From the NCBI GenBank assembly GCA_024516155.1, contig JAJJXM010000041.1:70001-134000 (forward strand): 64,000 nucleotides of DNA. Direction: 5' to 3'. Origin of the DNA: Pyronema omphalodes (lineage: Eukaryota > Ascomycota > Pezizomycetes > Pezizales > Pyronemataceae). The position numbers and the translations under genes were made by a program. Shown here piece by piece: positions 46,146 to 56,707 of this stretch (the first letter of the stretch is position 1; each line of letters starts with the position of its first letter). The notes beneath the pieces were generated by a model that saw only the letters and a list, made by a program, of their open reading frames with translations, was not told the DNA's origin and did not search any database.

Positions 46146-46852
46146 GGGCCTGTTTGGTGGTACGGAATACGCCGTAGTACACGCTAATACATGGAAATAC
46201 ATAGACATTTGTATTTTCCGCGCGTTTTGCGGGCTCGTAGACAGGGACAAGAATACATTGTATTCGACCTGATTTTGTATTCTACCCGACCCCTAAATAC
46301 ATTTCATGTACCACAGAGTATCACAGAGGACAACAACGAGCAAAAATTTTCACCACCACCACTGAACCAAATGAAGCAACGCGACCCAAAAAAAATCGCG
46401 TAACAGCCACCATGACATCGCCAGATGTGAGGCCGTGATAAAAACCATTTCCACACATCTTCAACCATCAATCGTCAATTACATCTCCACAAATCATGCA
46501 AAACATTTGACAGCTGGGACTTGATGTTGCCAAACCCGCTCCGTAATTCCTGATGATGCGCGTGTGTATAGGCGACGTGCATTGATGGGGAGCAGTTGAT
46601 GGTGACTTCAGAGGGTAAACGCGTTCGGAATGCCAGATGGTTGGTTGTCGCTGGATGGAATGTGGCTGTAGAAAGTGGCTTGTGGGCAGAACCCACCGGT
46701 CCTAACAGGCGCTGTCTACAGCTGTCCTCGCGCTGCAAAACGATTTTTCCTAGCGCCAAATACATGGTATTCATGTATCGTGGTACTGGGACTTAACCTT
46801 GTCTACGGGCAATTTTTGAACCACAATGTATTTTTTACCGCCAAACAGGCCC
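46146..46852. mobile_element. MITE with GGGCCTGTTTGG termini (707 bp)
   Basis: The left end GGGCCTGTTTGGTGGTAC and the right end (other strand GGGCCTGTTTGGCGGTA) form terminal inverted repeats, flanked on both sides by TAA (46143-46145 and 46853-46855). A 3-bp TAA/TTA duplication is typical of PIF/Harbinger (Tourist-like) elements. The interior has many GTATTC/TACATG words and no transposase. Confidence 0.75.
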
Positions 46853-46855
46853 TAA

Positions 46856-49800
46856 GTTCATCTACAAATGTATTTGCCAGCGTGACGCATAACAAACTTA
46901 AACGGCTAGCAAATCCACTGTTGTTTGATAAACTCCGAGCTCATAGTACACTGTGACCAGGCATATCTATGACTTTCAAACAAAATGAGGGGCACAATTA
47001 ATCGTGGTGAATTATTTATTCGACTATGTACTACTTAATCGGGGCTTCAACCCGCGTCATGTCTGTAACGCCTCTATCTACAAAAAATCATCGTGGAATT
47101 GGATTGTCGGTAAAGAAGTTGAAGATAAACCCTATCCATCCATGACATGCACCATCCATAGTTATTTGCCACTGTGCAGGACAGTGGATTAGTACGCATG
47201 GGGATGAACACAGCGCCAGTATTTTATAGAGTATGAAGAAAGGTGTCACTATCTTCTATGAGGTTAGACTACTACAGAGACTAACAGTGTTCATGATAGT
47301 CATCGGAAAATATCGGCGCATTGTAGTATTGTCGATGAATGGAAATTGTGGTCCATGGGGGTTATAAAACTGTGCTGGCAACGCATTTTTACTTGAAATA
47401 CCATAACTAACATAATATGTCAGCCGACCATATCTCAAGAATTTTCAAAGCAAGACAATCGGAGTAGATACAACGCCCTCTTATGCCAGTAAATTTGTGT
47501 AGCAAACAAGGCGAGATGCAAAAACTGAACTTCGCTTAATGAATTATCCATCGAACGACCGACATATAGGACTGATTTGACATAATTTCAGGTATTATCG
47601 CATTGGATATATCCGTTAATGAGCCAGGTATTATCGTACTGGATTTATCCGTTAATGAGCTACAATGTTGACCTTAAGAATATGTTTCGAAAGCCGTCTC
47701 CCATCTCAGTTTATTCATTCTCAATGTAGGTGGTTGATGCAGTGTCTGCTTCGGATATGTCGTGTTGCCATTTTCGATCCAGGATCAATGTTTCCGATAC
47801 GTCGTAATTGTACTCCCCCAAGAAGGATGATTGGCATGATTAATCAACGAGTGTTGGTGGCGCGGTTCCGATACTGCAGTGGTGTGGTTCACTGCAACTG
47901 TGTAATGATAAATAGATTGGCGGTGTCGTGAATGCGTAGCTTAGACGGCTGGAGATTGCATGGTCCAGGCGATCTCGTCCAAACAGTGTAACCTGCTTTT
48001 TCAAACGTGTAGTAGTATTCTGATCTCAGAAAGGTACAGAAACAAACTATTTGGTATATGGATCGCGGTGGCATGAGCGATGAAACGACGTTCGATAGCG
48101 ACCCTTTGACGTATTATGGCTTGGTGCTAAGCAGCGAATCCGCAAACTGACAAGAATCGTGAATTGACGGCTACCCGCCCTCTCTCTCTCTCTCCCTTCC
48201 ATTCCAAAACACCACTGCCGTTGAGTAATTTTTAAAGATCAGTTACAGATATCCCGAGGGGTGTCCAGCTGCAATAGGTATACCGAGCTGAATTTCGCGT
48301 GCCGTGTCGTTAGGATGTAAGGTGTATCGTGATTTCTAGGTGGAGTGCGAGATATAGTGGTGTCCAGCGCCAGCGTTCTAAAGTATCCTGATCGATGATT
48401 ACTGCCTTTGTTATTGTACGACCTCATAGGACCACAATGATGATGAAGAGAGAAATTCAAGACAGATGTTCTCCAAAATGAGGCGCGCAGGGTTTCGGAT
48501 CCAGTGCGAATACACGGAGTCAACGTAGTATAAACAGTTCGGGGGTGGAATAAACGAGGGGTAGGGGGGTATACACCATAAAAACGACGAAGCAACGGTC
48601 CGGATGAGCAGTCCTCTTTATATCAGCACGATTATGTGGCAGTAAAGCCTAGTGTAAACGAGGCGAAAATTCCTTTAGAGGATCCATGTCACGCCTGTGA
48701 TGCAGAGATACCATTTCATTGGGACCAGGTGCGTCGACGCATGCGTGTAAGCTGCAGTACCCCACACCACCCCAATAGCCACATGCTCAATCATCAATAA
48801 AGTACCACACATGCAGGCATTACACCGCCCCCATATTCCTTTGAAAATTCGGTATGGCACCATAGTACTCGTGCCTAAAGGTGGTGGCTAGCGTCCCCAC
48901 CCCCTGTTGCTCTCAACGTCGACACAGGTTGCCGAGCCAGTTCATCGCAATCCACAAACTAAACCTGAAGCGAAATGTCGCTAAAAGAAGGCATATAGAA
49001 ATAAAAAAAGAAGGCATATAGAAATAACCATGCGGCATGCATGGAACAGTATTTTGATAACCTAAAACATCAGAGTGCTCGGTGGAACGCCTTATTGATC
49101 CCAGCCGGCCCCTCACTCGTGCATACGGGCTCCTTTCTGACCAAGGTTTGACTGCGCACAGAATAGGGTTAAACTGTGCTGAATTTCCTATCTGAGATGC
49201 CATAGGACACGTCACACGTCAGACGTCTACCCTCATGGAGCACTACCTTTTACTTGTCAGATCCCTCAGCTATTGGCAAGTATTGTAACTTGCCCGCGCC
49301 ATGCTTTCGGATTAGTTCCGTAAGGGGTGAGTGGCCTTCATGTAGCTTTTGGTGTGCTACCTTGCTCCCATACCCGGGGAGTTTTACCTGTACCGAGATG
49401 GTGGCATTTCAGGTGATGGATTATTCGCAGGCTTATATATACATGACTTCAGGCGTCCAGGGGTAGGCCAGCACGTATGTAGCAGAGAAGCATCTGTTGT
49501 TGGCGGCTCAACGCAGGTACATAGAAGGAGAAATATTAGCTCTGCCATAGACTCCATATCGGGCATCATATGTTACATCCTGCCCTGGGAGCAGTTTCGC
49601 CGCTCGCAAGGCTTGCAGGGGCAATCGAGTAGCTTCGGTAATCAAAATCTTTGATGAATGTATGATGTCGAATACCATCTAAAATAACGTATTCTATGTT
49701 TTGCAAGGTTTGCGATGGTTGTCGAGTATGTTGTTTTGTCAAATCAAAGCATGCCATCCATGAGCATGATGAGATGTCGACATCAAGCGATGCACTGCAC

Positions 49801-50209
49801 CAAGCCCATTCAACCGGCGTGAGCGTTAACATAACATGTTACCTTTTCCTCAAGTACCATATTGTCCTGACCTCAGAGGTTGCCTGTTTTCCAATTGGAC
49901 ATGGTATGGAAGGGGCATTAAAGGATCTGGATAAGGTGATGATATGGACTAGCTCTGGATCTCCTAGCTATTTGAGTGTGTCTTTCTTCATGTTCTTATA
50001 TCTCTCCAGTATCTATAAAGACCCTTCTTTACTCCACCGATATTGATTTAGTATTTCCCAATTCCAAACAGACCATTGCTACCGGATCCCACATCTCTAT
50101 CCTATTCATTGAAGCTGATTTTTTCTTTCACTCAATACTTTCCATCTGCTGAGTTCGACACCACCCGGCATCATTCATCATCCCCCTGGGAATTCATTAG
50201 CAGAACCCA
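46856..50209. other. intergenic, including a duplicated segment and a palindrome relative
   Basis: About 48240-48600 is the paralogue of 36985-37390. About 48863-48900 is a partial relative of the 24940-24993 hairpin. A (CT)n run lies at about 48179-48193, and a direct repeat (CAGGTATTATCG...GGAT-TATCCGTTAATGAG) at 47590-47660. No gene supported. Confidence 0.5.
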
Positions 50210-50518
50210 ATGAGTCAAAGCATAGAAAAATTTACTGTTCCGTTGGGCAATACAACCGCCCAACCCGACCAATCTCTCGTACAATATCTTCCGAATATCT
50301 CCCCGGCGGCCGAGGCAGGTGTGTCACTGTTCCTTGAATGATCAAATATTCTTAGGCGAAATCCTCTAACATTCTCGTTTGTATTCCTAGGAAACGACGC
50401 TGTCACAACTCTCACCGTTGAAACTGTGGCAGGAATCGTAGCCCAACCGAATTATTCTATTGAAATGTGGCTCGCGCAATCTCGAGAGGATGATGGTGTC
50501 AGGGTCTATCGCGGATAG
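50210..50518 (+). CDS. REEDGVR-module small protein (78 aa), minimal form
   Basis: Exon 1 is 50210-50318 and exon 2 is 50391-50518; the 72-nt phase-1 intron starts GTGTGT, has a CTAAC branch and ends TCCTAG. Exon 1 encodes 36 residues (MSQSIEKFTVPLGN...). Exon 2 begins with Gly-Asn at the junction, as in the gene at 30731, and carries YSIEMWLAQSREDDGVRVYR at 58-77, then Gly and TAG. It closely parallels the gene at 38818 in exon lengths and in its C-terminal Val-Tyr-Arg-Gly, although the two are 11 kb apart and their linkers differ. The context is typical for the family: a CT-rich leader before the ATG and no neighbouring conserved gene. Confidence 0.77.
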
Positions 50519-50734
50519 AGTGGTGGAACCTCATGGATACATCGCGGTTGATTCGGTGGAATTTGTATGCTGGTATTGGATATATTGTGAACTCAACGAC
50601 TTTTGTTTTCTATAACTTATACTATCGAGAGAACATTTTTGTATGTCTTGCTAGTTTGTTTGGTATGGCTCGTACAATGTGAATTTGCAAGGTATGCGTG
50701 TTTGATACTGCACTCCATACACCCCTGTCTCGCT

Positions 50735-51062
50735 TCGCTTATTTTATTTATTTATTTTAATCATACGTCCGATTGAGGCCTTTAAGGCCTATGCGGGTAA
50801 AGCAACTTGTACAACCATTTTTCCTGTCCTCGAGACCGAAGTCTCCTAATGAGGCGCCCTAATATCTTACACCCATTAACCCAACCATTCCACCAACACT
50901 TGTCTATACCTAAGGAGGCATAGATCAGGACAGCGTGACCACTTATCCTGAGCACCGGGTAAAGCTCCCTGGGGACAAGCCCCGGTAACCAAGCAATACC
51001 TGTGGGAGCGACACGGGATTCGAACCCGTTGTATTTGCGCAGTGCAGGGAGTTATACTACCA
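50735..51062 (-). mobile_element. SINE copy with truncated head
   Basis: It is nearly identical to 45714-46062 from the (TTTA)n tail through CATACGTCCGAT, GAGGCGCCCTAAT and GGGAGCGACACGGG to GGGAGTTATACTACCA. There the tRNA head stops and unrelated sequence (start of the LINE region) begins, so the end of the head was lost or replaced at about 51062. Confidence 0.75.
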
Positions 51063-51415
51063 GCGCCGGGTGGCTATATATCATCCAGCTTCCAGTAACC
51101 CTGTCCAACTTACAATTTCACAATATACCTCAAGTTCGACCCCCCCCCCCCCCCCAGCTATCGCCACAACAACGCGGAAATCCACCGATTTTCGTGCGAA
51201 ATCGTCATCAGCGACGTCAAATTACCTAGCTGTAGCATCTACAGACCAGGCCCCCTCTTTTTCGTCGTGTGAACGGTGAAGACAGAGAATCCGGGCCCCT
51301 GAAGGTGCACTCGGCTACGACCTCCATCAACCCCCATCATCAACCACATCCTCCGCAATCGAACTCCACTCCTTCCCCCAGTCAAATCATCCTAATCAAC
51401 CTGTCTCCAACCTCA

Positions 51416-53219
51416 ATGGCAACTCGCGCGTCCGCTGCGAGGAAGAAAACCCTCCCGCCCGACAAACCTCCCCTCCCCATGCTCGGCCTTAGCAAACACG
51501 CTAGAGCAGAGCCTCATGATGGAACCGACCCCGCCGACACGATGAACTTGGACTCCGACCTCAGTGAACTCGACGAACCCTCCCCGACTCCCTCCCCCGT
51601 ACGTCGTACGTCCACCCCCGAACCCACTCGGCGCAACCGTGCCCCACCCGTTACGTCACCCCGCACGCAACACACGATCCGAGTCCGGGATACCTTTCCA
51701 CAGGCAACCGTACCCCTTAAACGCGGCGCCCCATCCACCACCGACGCATCCTCCGAATCCGCCCTGGTCTACGAAACGGGCATTCAAGAAGCCCTGCGCA
51801 CAGCTCAATTCACCTCCAGGGCCGCAACAATGACCCTTCCGATCCACCTCGCTGAACGTCTCCTTTCGGCAGTGGCAACATACGCCGACACCGCCAGAGA
51901 TACCGACAGACACACAAACGACAGGATCACGAAGGCTTTCAGAATCATGGACAGAGACCGAGCCATCATGCGCGAAACCCAAGACATGCTGCGCACTCTG
52001 GTCCCAAACTACAAACCTTCCCAACGCATTGAATCATCCCCCATCCCCAATCCCCCCTCTGACGCACAAACCACTGCCCTTATCAACTACTGGAAAACCC
52101 GCTGCTTCGCAGCCGAGGACACCCTCACCAAAAACAACATTCCCCTCCCCCCCCTCCCCCGCCTTTCCCCCCAGTGAACCCAACGCAGCCTGGTCCGAAC
52201 CGGACGTCCCAGGTAGGCTATTCGGACAGAAAGCCCGCGCCCCCCCCCCCCACAAAACAAACCCCACCCCCGCCCCCCCCAAGAATCCCGCACCCACCCC
52301 CAAAAAAGCCAACCCTACCCCACAAAACAACCGCCCAGTGACCGTTATCCTCCCATGTCCTGATCCAGAAAACTTGACGGACGATGCAAAGGTCCAAGTA
52401 GGTAACATGGTTAATAGGGCTCTCCGAGAGGCAGAGGCACCCAACACCATCGCCGTAGTGACGGTGAGGAAAAACGCTGGAGGCAACCTGCTCCTTACGT
52501 TCCCCGCAGACACAACCGAGACTGAGGTCTCCCAATTCCTGCCAGTCATGAAAGACGCTGCACAGGCAGTCCACATGACCCTCAAAGACCCCCAAATCGC
52601 CGAAAAATGGCACAAACTCACCGTACATAGCATCCCGCTAGACGTGTACCCAGACACCCCGGAAGGCATGACAGCCCTCCAAAATGAAATCGAACGCAAT
52701 AACGCGGTTCGCTTGACACAACCCCCCCGCTACATAACACATCCCGATAAGCGAGTTGGTAAGACCGCTTCTAGCATCATGATCGCCCTAAAGACGGCAG
52801 AAGATGCGCGCATGCTCAAGCGCAAGAAGGTTATTATCCGCTATGAACCGCGCAAAGTCAGGGATTATCACTCGTCACGTTCCACGGACCAGTGCCGTAG
52901 GTGCCTCCACTTCGGACACCACCACGCCCTCTGCCCCAAAACCTCCGACCCCATCTATGCAATCTGTACAGCTAACCACCCCACCGAACTCCACCTTTGC
53001 CCCGAATGCCCCCACGGAAAAGGCAAACCATGCCATCACATTCCCCCCCGTTGTGCAAACTGCGCAAAAGATCCCAACGCTGACGCCAACCACCCAGCAT
53101 TTCACCCCAAATGCTCAACGCGCATTGCGGTAGTAAAGGCAGCTTGGGACAAAACCCGCTTCCCCCGCTCGAACCCCGAAGACATCCCCACCGATAACAC
53201 TATCATGACTGATGCATAA
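51416..53219 (+). pseudogene. LINE ORF1 (gag-like), frameshifted
   Basis: From an ATG at 51416 the frame runs to a stop at 52177; the protein then continues in another frame to 53219. The change of frame falls in the C-rich tract 52141-52172, so a C indel (real or from sequencing) is the simplest cause. The second part has the zinc knuckle CRRCLHFGHHHALC and a further Cys/His cluster (CANCAKDPNADANHP), the CCHC set known for Tad-type ORF1 proteins, which bind element RNA. Pro/Ala/Thr-rich on both sides of the tract. Confidence 0.7.
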
Positions 53220-53700
53220 ACAGACACAGTCGGCAGCAACCATTCATGTCATATCACATAACATGAACAGAAGCACCAATGCTCTAAATACGCTCCTGAA
53301 CACCGCCGGAGCAAGAGCAGACATTATCCTGCTGCAAGAAACAAACATTAAGAACCCAACATTCGTTACCTCCCATCCCAACTTCCTAACACTCATTCCC
53401 CCCTCCCCCCATGGCGCAACGATAAGAACGGCAGCCTATGTCTCTCGTTTAAACCCTTTCCTACAAGTTACCCCCCGCCCCGATATCTGCTCTGACCCTG
53501 ACATGCAGATACTCGAAGTCCAAACCCCCCTCATTCCCCCTTTCTACCTCATTAACATATACAATGAATGGGACTCCAGAACACGCCTATTCTCAATCCC
53601 CCGCTCGTTGAACCCCCTCCAACTACCCAGCCGGTGTGTACTAACGGGTGACATGAACGCCCACCATCCTCTCTGGAACAGTGTCACAACGCTCCCGTGA
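53212..53700 (+). pseudogene. LINE ORF2, endonuclease part only
   Basis: The start overlaps the ORF1 stop (ATGCATAA). The frame shows the AP-endonuclease-like core: ISHNMNRSTNAL, DIILLQETN, LINIYNEWDS and LTGDMNAHHPLW, that is the Asn, Glu and Asp-x-Asn-Ala-His residues of the exonuclease-endonuclease-phosphatase fold. It ends at 53700 after about 162 residues. Sequence up to about 53770 looks like endonuclease continuing in another frame (LLASAVTTAGLWV). No reverse transcriptase is present in the window for this element. Confidence 0.7.
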
Positions 53701-53772
53701 CATGCTCCTGGCCTCCGCCGTCACCACCGCAGGGCTATGGGTGATCGTCATCACCCTAGCAACCTGCTACGC

Positions 53773-54477
53773 TGTCATGAAGTGAAGGGATAGGGTTAGG
53801 GCAAGGGGCTGGGCCCCTTGCCGAGGATTTTCATATGTTCGGAGTTATTTCTTATTTGGATTTCTTTTAGGTATCACGGCGGCTAGGAAAATGTTGGAAT
53901 CTTTTACTTCTCTCTTTTGGTATGTACTCTTTCTTTACTATTTGGAATTACGGCGGTTAGCCAGGAAGTTATCTCTTTCGGTATGTACTCTTTCTTTGCT
54001 ATTTGGAATCACGGCGGTTAGCCGGTAGTTATCTCTTTTGGTATGTACTCTTTCCTTGCTATTATTATTATTTGGAATTACGGCGTTTAGTTATCTTGCT
54101 TTCTTATTTGGAATTACGGCGGTTGGCAAATGTTGGGGAATGTTGGTCATGTATGTAGTTATCACGGCGGTTAGCATTGGGAGCATTCTCCGCAGGCGGA
54201 GAATGCTGAGTCACGAGTCATGAAGGAACAAGTATAAGAGGAGGAAATTTGTATGTAGTTTATTTCTTCACGCAATCAAGTTTCTATTTACCACAATCCT
54301 ATCTACAAAAGTTCCCTTGTGATATCCCATCTCGCCAAACTCACCTGTGATTTCCCAAGCCCACAAACCCTTGCCCATTCCCAACTTACCAGCCTTACCT
54401 AACCCGCCGCCGCCCTCCTCGCCGCTGAAAACCCCGCGCTGCCTGTCGTCAGTACCCGTGGATACGGATTCTGATAT
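53773..54477 (+). repeat. 5' LTR region of the outer Ty3/gypsy element (left edge unresolved)
   Basis: The right edge is fixed near 54477 by the primer-binding site. The left edge may be 53773 (TGTCATGAAG), 53872 or 54160 (both TATCACGGCGG); the matching 3' LTR is outside the window. The region holds a TATA-like GTATAAGAGG at about 54230 and two strong palindromes. One is GGCAAGGGGC/GCCCCTTGCC (53800-53822, 3-nt loop). The other is AGCATTCTCCGC/GCGGAGAATGCT (54182-54207, 2-nt loop). Confidence 0.5.
53872..54180 (+). repeat. degenerate tandem repeats with ATTACGGCGGTTAG
   Basis: Six copies of a 14-15 nt word (A-T-YACGGCGGTTAG) at about 53873, 53945, 54007, 54076, 54114 and 54161, most preceded by TATTTGGA and separated by TTTTGGTATGTACTCTTTC spacers. 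They lie within the probable LTR. Confidence 0.7.
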
Positions 54478-54487
54478 TTGATTGCGT
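54478..54487 (+). promoter_or_regulatory. self-priming primer-binding site, outer element
   Basis: TTGATTGCGT here is the exact reverse complement of ACGCAATCAA at 54270-54279 in the LTR, about 40 nt downstream of the TATA-like box, where transcription could start. This is the arrangement known from Tf1/sushi elements, in which the RNA 5' end folds back to prime reverse transcription. No tRNA-type TGG site is seen. Confidence 0.6.
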
Positions 54488-54724
54488 CCTGTGTACGACA
54501 CCCAACGCGGAACGAAGACCCAGAAAACTCAGAGAACCCAGAAGACCCAGAAAACCCAGAAGAAGGCGCACACAGTGGCATCCATTCAGCTAAAAGAGCT
54601 CGGAGAACATATCGAACAAGAACCGACCGGATCGGCAAGCCCAGTGACCCCCGAACAACCATCCAGACCCCAGACCCCCGAATCACCCGAACTCCCCCAT
54701 ACCTCTACCGACGACCCTGCGGAA

Positions 54725-55633
54725 ATGGCGACCCCGGCAGGATTGGGACTTGTCACTCCGGTCACTATGACCCAGGAGCAGTTGAACCAGATCCTCATTC
54801 AACTCCATCGCCCCACGACAAACAGTAACCCCAAGGTGGAAGACCCGGAGCTGTACTACGGTGAACGGACCAAGCTGAGGGCATTCCTGACGCAATGTGA
54901 ACTGAAGTTCAATTGTGAAGGGAATAGATTCGACACCGAACAGAAAAAGGTGAACTATGCGAGCTCCCGCTGTAGAGGTAACGCTTGGGCATGGATCGAG
55001 CCGTCCATCAAGGAGGGGAAAAGCGTATACACGACCTGGGAGGCCTTTAAGACTGCTGTCAGTAGGGCTTTCGGGGAAGCCGACTCAAAAGAAGTAGCAA
55101 GAAGAAAGTTCAAGATGATCAGGCAGGGCGCGCGATCCGCCGCTGCATACTGGGCCGAATTTCAAAGGATCAAATCCGATTTAAGATACAATGACGAGAC
55201 CTACATCGATCAATTCAGTGATGGACTAAACACAGACGTCCAACGGCAGTTGGCACTCCTTGATGAACGACCAACGGATCTCACGGAATTCGCCAACAAG
55301 GCCATAGCGTTAGACAACCGACTATTCAACTTCCGAACCCTGAGGACTCGGTATGAACCTCAATTCTATCACCACCCCCATCTTAAGGGGCAGGGACACG
55401 AATCTCGACTCTCCGACCCCGACCCAATGGAATTAGATTCCACTCGTCGACCGATACCAAGGGATAGGACGGAGGAGGATAGGCGGAAGCGGAATAACGA
55501 ATGTTTTAACTGTGGGAAGGTGGGACACTACGCTGCGAAGTGCCCAAGTAAGAAATTATTCAGAGCAGCGGAAACTACATTGGTAGAGGAGGGACTGGGT
55601 GAGACGTCGGGAAAAGAGAACCCCCAGGAATAA
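54725..55633 (+). CDS. Ty3/gypsy Gag, outer element (302 aa)
   Basis: The first in-frame ATG after the primer-binding site is 54725; the frame itself is open from 54482. The retrotransposon-gag domain has YYGERTKLRAFLTQCELKF and RGNAWAWIEP, followed by QGARSAAAYWAEFQRI. A zinc knuckle CFNCGKVGHYAAKC lies near the C-terminus. A frameshift signal just before the stop links it to pol. It forms the particle shell. Confidence 0.85.
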   Translation: MATPAGLGLVTPVTMTQEQLNQILIQLHRPTTNSNPKVEDPELYYGERTKLRAFLTQCELKFNCEGNRFDTEQKKVNYASSRCRGNAWAWIEPSIKEGKSVYTTWEAFKTAVSRAFGEADSKEVARRKFKMIRQGARSAAAYWAEFQRIKSDLRYNDETYIDQFSDGLNTDVQRQLALLDERPTDLTEFANKAIALDNRLFNFRTLRTRYEPQFYHHPHLKGQGHESRLSDPDPMELDSTRRPIPRDRTEEDRRKRNNECFNCGKVGHYAAKCPSKKLFRAAETTLVEEGLGETSGKENPQE

Positions 55634-55656
55634 AAGGAAAAGGTGGATTCCTGGGG
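55609..55656 (+). promoter_or_regulatory. -1 frameshift signal, outer gag-pol
   Basis: The slippery heptamer G GGA AAA (55609-55615) is in the gag frame. After a 6-nt spacer comes a perfect 10-bp stem, CCCCAGGAAT (55622-55631) with ATTCCTGGGG (55647-55656), and a 15-nt loop. The gag stop lies at the base of the stem. The -1 frame is open from the heptamer into pol. Confidence 0.75.
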
Positions 55657-56707
55657 CAACTGTCGCCCACCAGTTCAACCACGGCAGGACCGGCGGATAG
55701 AATCTCGAGTGTAGGACCATACGGAAGAAACGAAAAAATTATCCTGCGAGTAAAGTTAATCGGACGAAATAAGAAAGAATACCAAACAACGGCCATGATC
55801 GACTGCGGGGCCACGGAGAATTTTATAGATCGAAAATATGTGAGACAGCAGGGATTGCCCTGCGCGAAAAAATTAACCCCACGAAAGGTTCTCGCTGTAG
55901 ACGGACGGGAATTGGATGGGGGACCAGTAACCCACGATGCCATGGTGACCATGGTGATCAACGACCATAGGGAAGACATCAAGCTCCACTGTATTACCAT
56001 TGGCAACGCACCCATTATCCTGGGACTGCCTTGGTTGCGGAAACACAATCCCAGCATCGACTGGAAGGAAGGAAGGATTGTCTTCAACTCCGAGAAATGC
56101 GGAAAGAACTGCCTTCCTACCTCGCCCCATGCCACGACCGTATCGGAACGGGGGGCAGAAAAAGAATATAATCAACGGATACATGAGGAAGCGGAGCACG
56201 CCTATGGTATGGAAGAACCGAAGGAGATGCTTCAGACGGATGAGGAAGATGAGCTTCGCATCCAAGAGATCTGGGGAGAAAGTATAGAAGAAGATGACGA
56301 AGGAGAAGAGGTGGAAGAGTCGGAGGACGAGGATATGGAAAGCGTACAGGGATCTAGGCGCGCGGAATCCACCGAGGCCGATCCCGACTCGTCTCAGTGC
56401 GCTTCGCGGCAACCCCCGCAAGCGCCAGCCAACCAGAAGGGACCGGGGAACTGGGAAACCGCTCCCGCCAAATCAACCGCTACTGCACCAACCAACCAGG
56501 AAGAACCGGGGAACTGGAAAACCGCTCCCGCCAAATCAATTGCCACTTCCGGGGAATTGGAACTCGCGAGTACCATAAGTCGAGCGGGGAAGAGCAAGCC
56601 TGACTCCCTGGAAGAAATAATACCACCGGAATATGCAGATTACCTCTCCGTATTCAGGGAAAAAGAGGCGGTAGGGTTACCTCCGCACCGACATCATGAC
56701 CACCGGA
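55614..56707 (+). pseudogene. outer gypsy pol, 5' part (protease), interrupted
   Basis: The -1 frame from the slippery site encodes a linker, then a retropepsin-like protease with the catalytic segment AMIDCGATENFID and ILGLPWLRKHNP. A long acidic and Pro/Thr/Asn-rich spacer with repeated NQ-GPGNWE/EEPGNWK units follows, then YLSVFREKEA and PPHRHHDH. The frame is cut at 56707 by the inner element; the target CCGGA is duplicated and pol resumes at 63064. Confidence 0.85.

Larger units (their letters stand above)
51063..53772 (+). mobile_element. Tad-like LINE, broken (5' part only)
   Basis: A GC-rich 5' leader with a C16 run (51140-51155) is followed by a gag-like ORF1 and the start of ORF2 (endonuclease domain). 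The copy stops near 53772, where a TGTCATGAAG sequence that could be an LTR start begins. The missing 3' part (reverse transcriptase) may lie beyond the window if the gypsy element inserted here. Ends are approximate. Confidence 0.65.

Noticed and set aside
180..50518. Family members as kexin-processed secreted peptides (ustiloxin-like RiPP precursors)
   Set aside because: No signal peptide and no Lys-Arg sites between or around modules are visible; kept only as a remote possibility.
53785..53805. Telomere-like GGGTTAGGG
   Set aside because: Only one to two imperfect TTAGGG units next to a palindrome in a transposon region; not a telomere tract.
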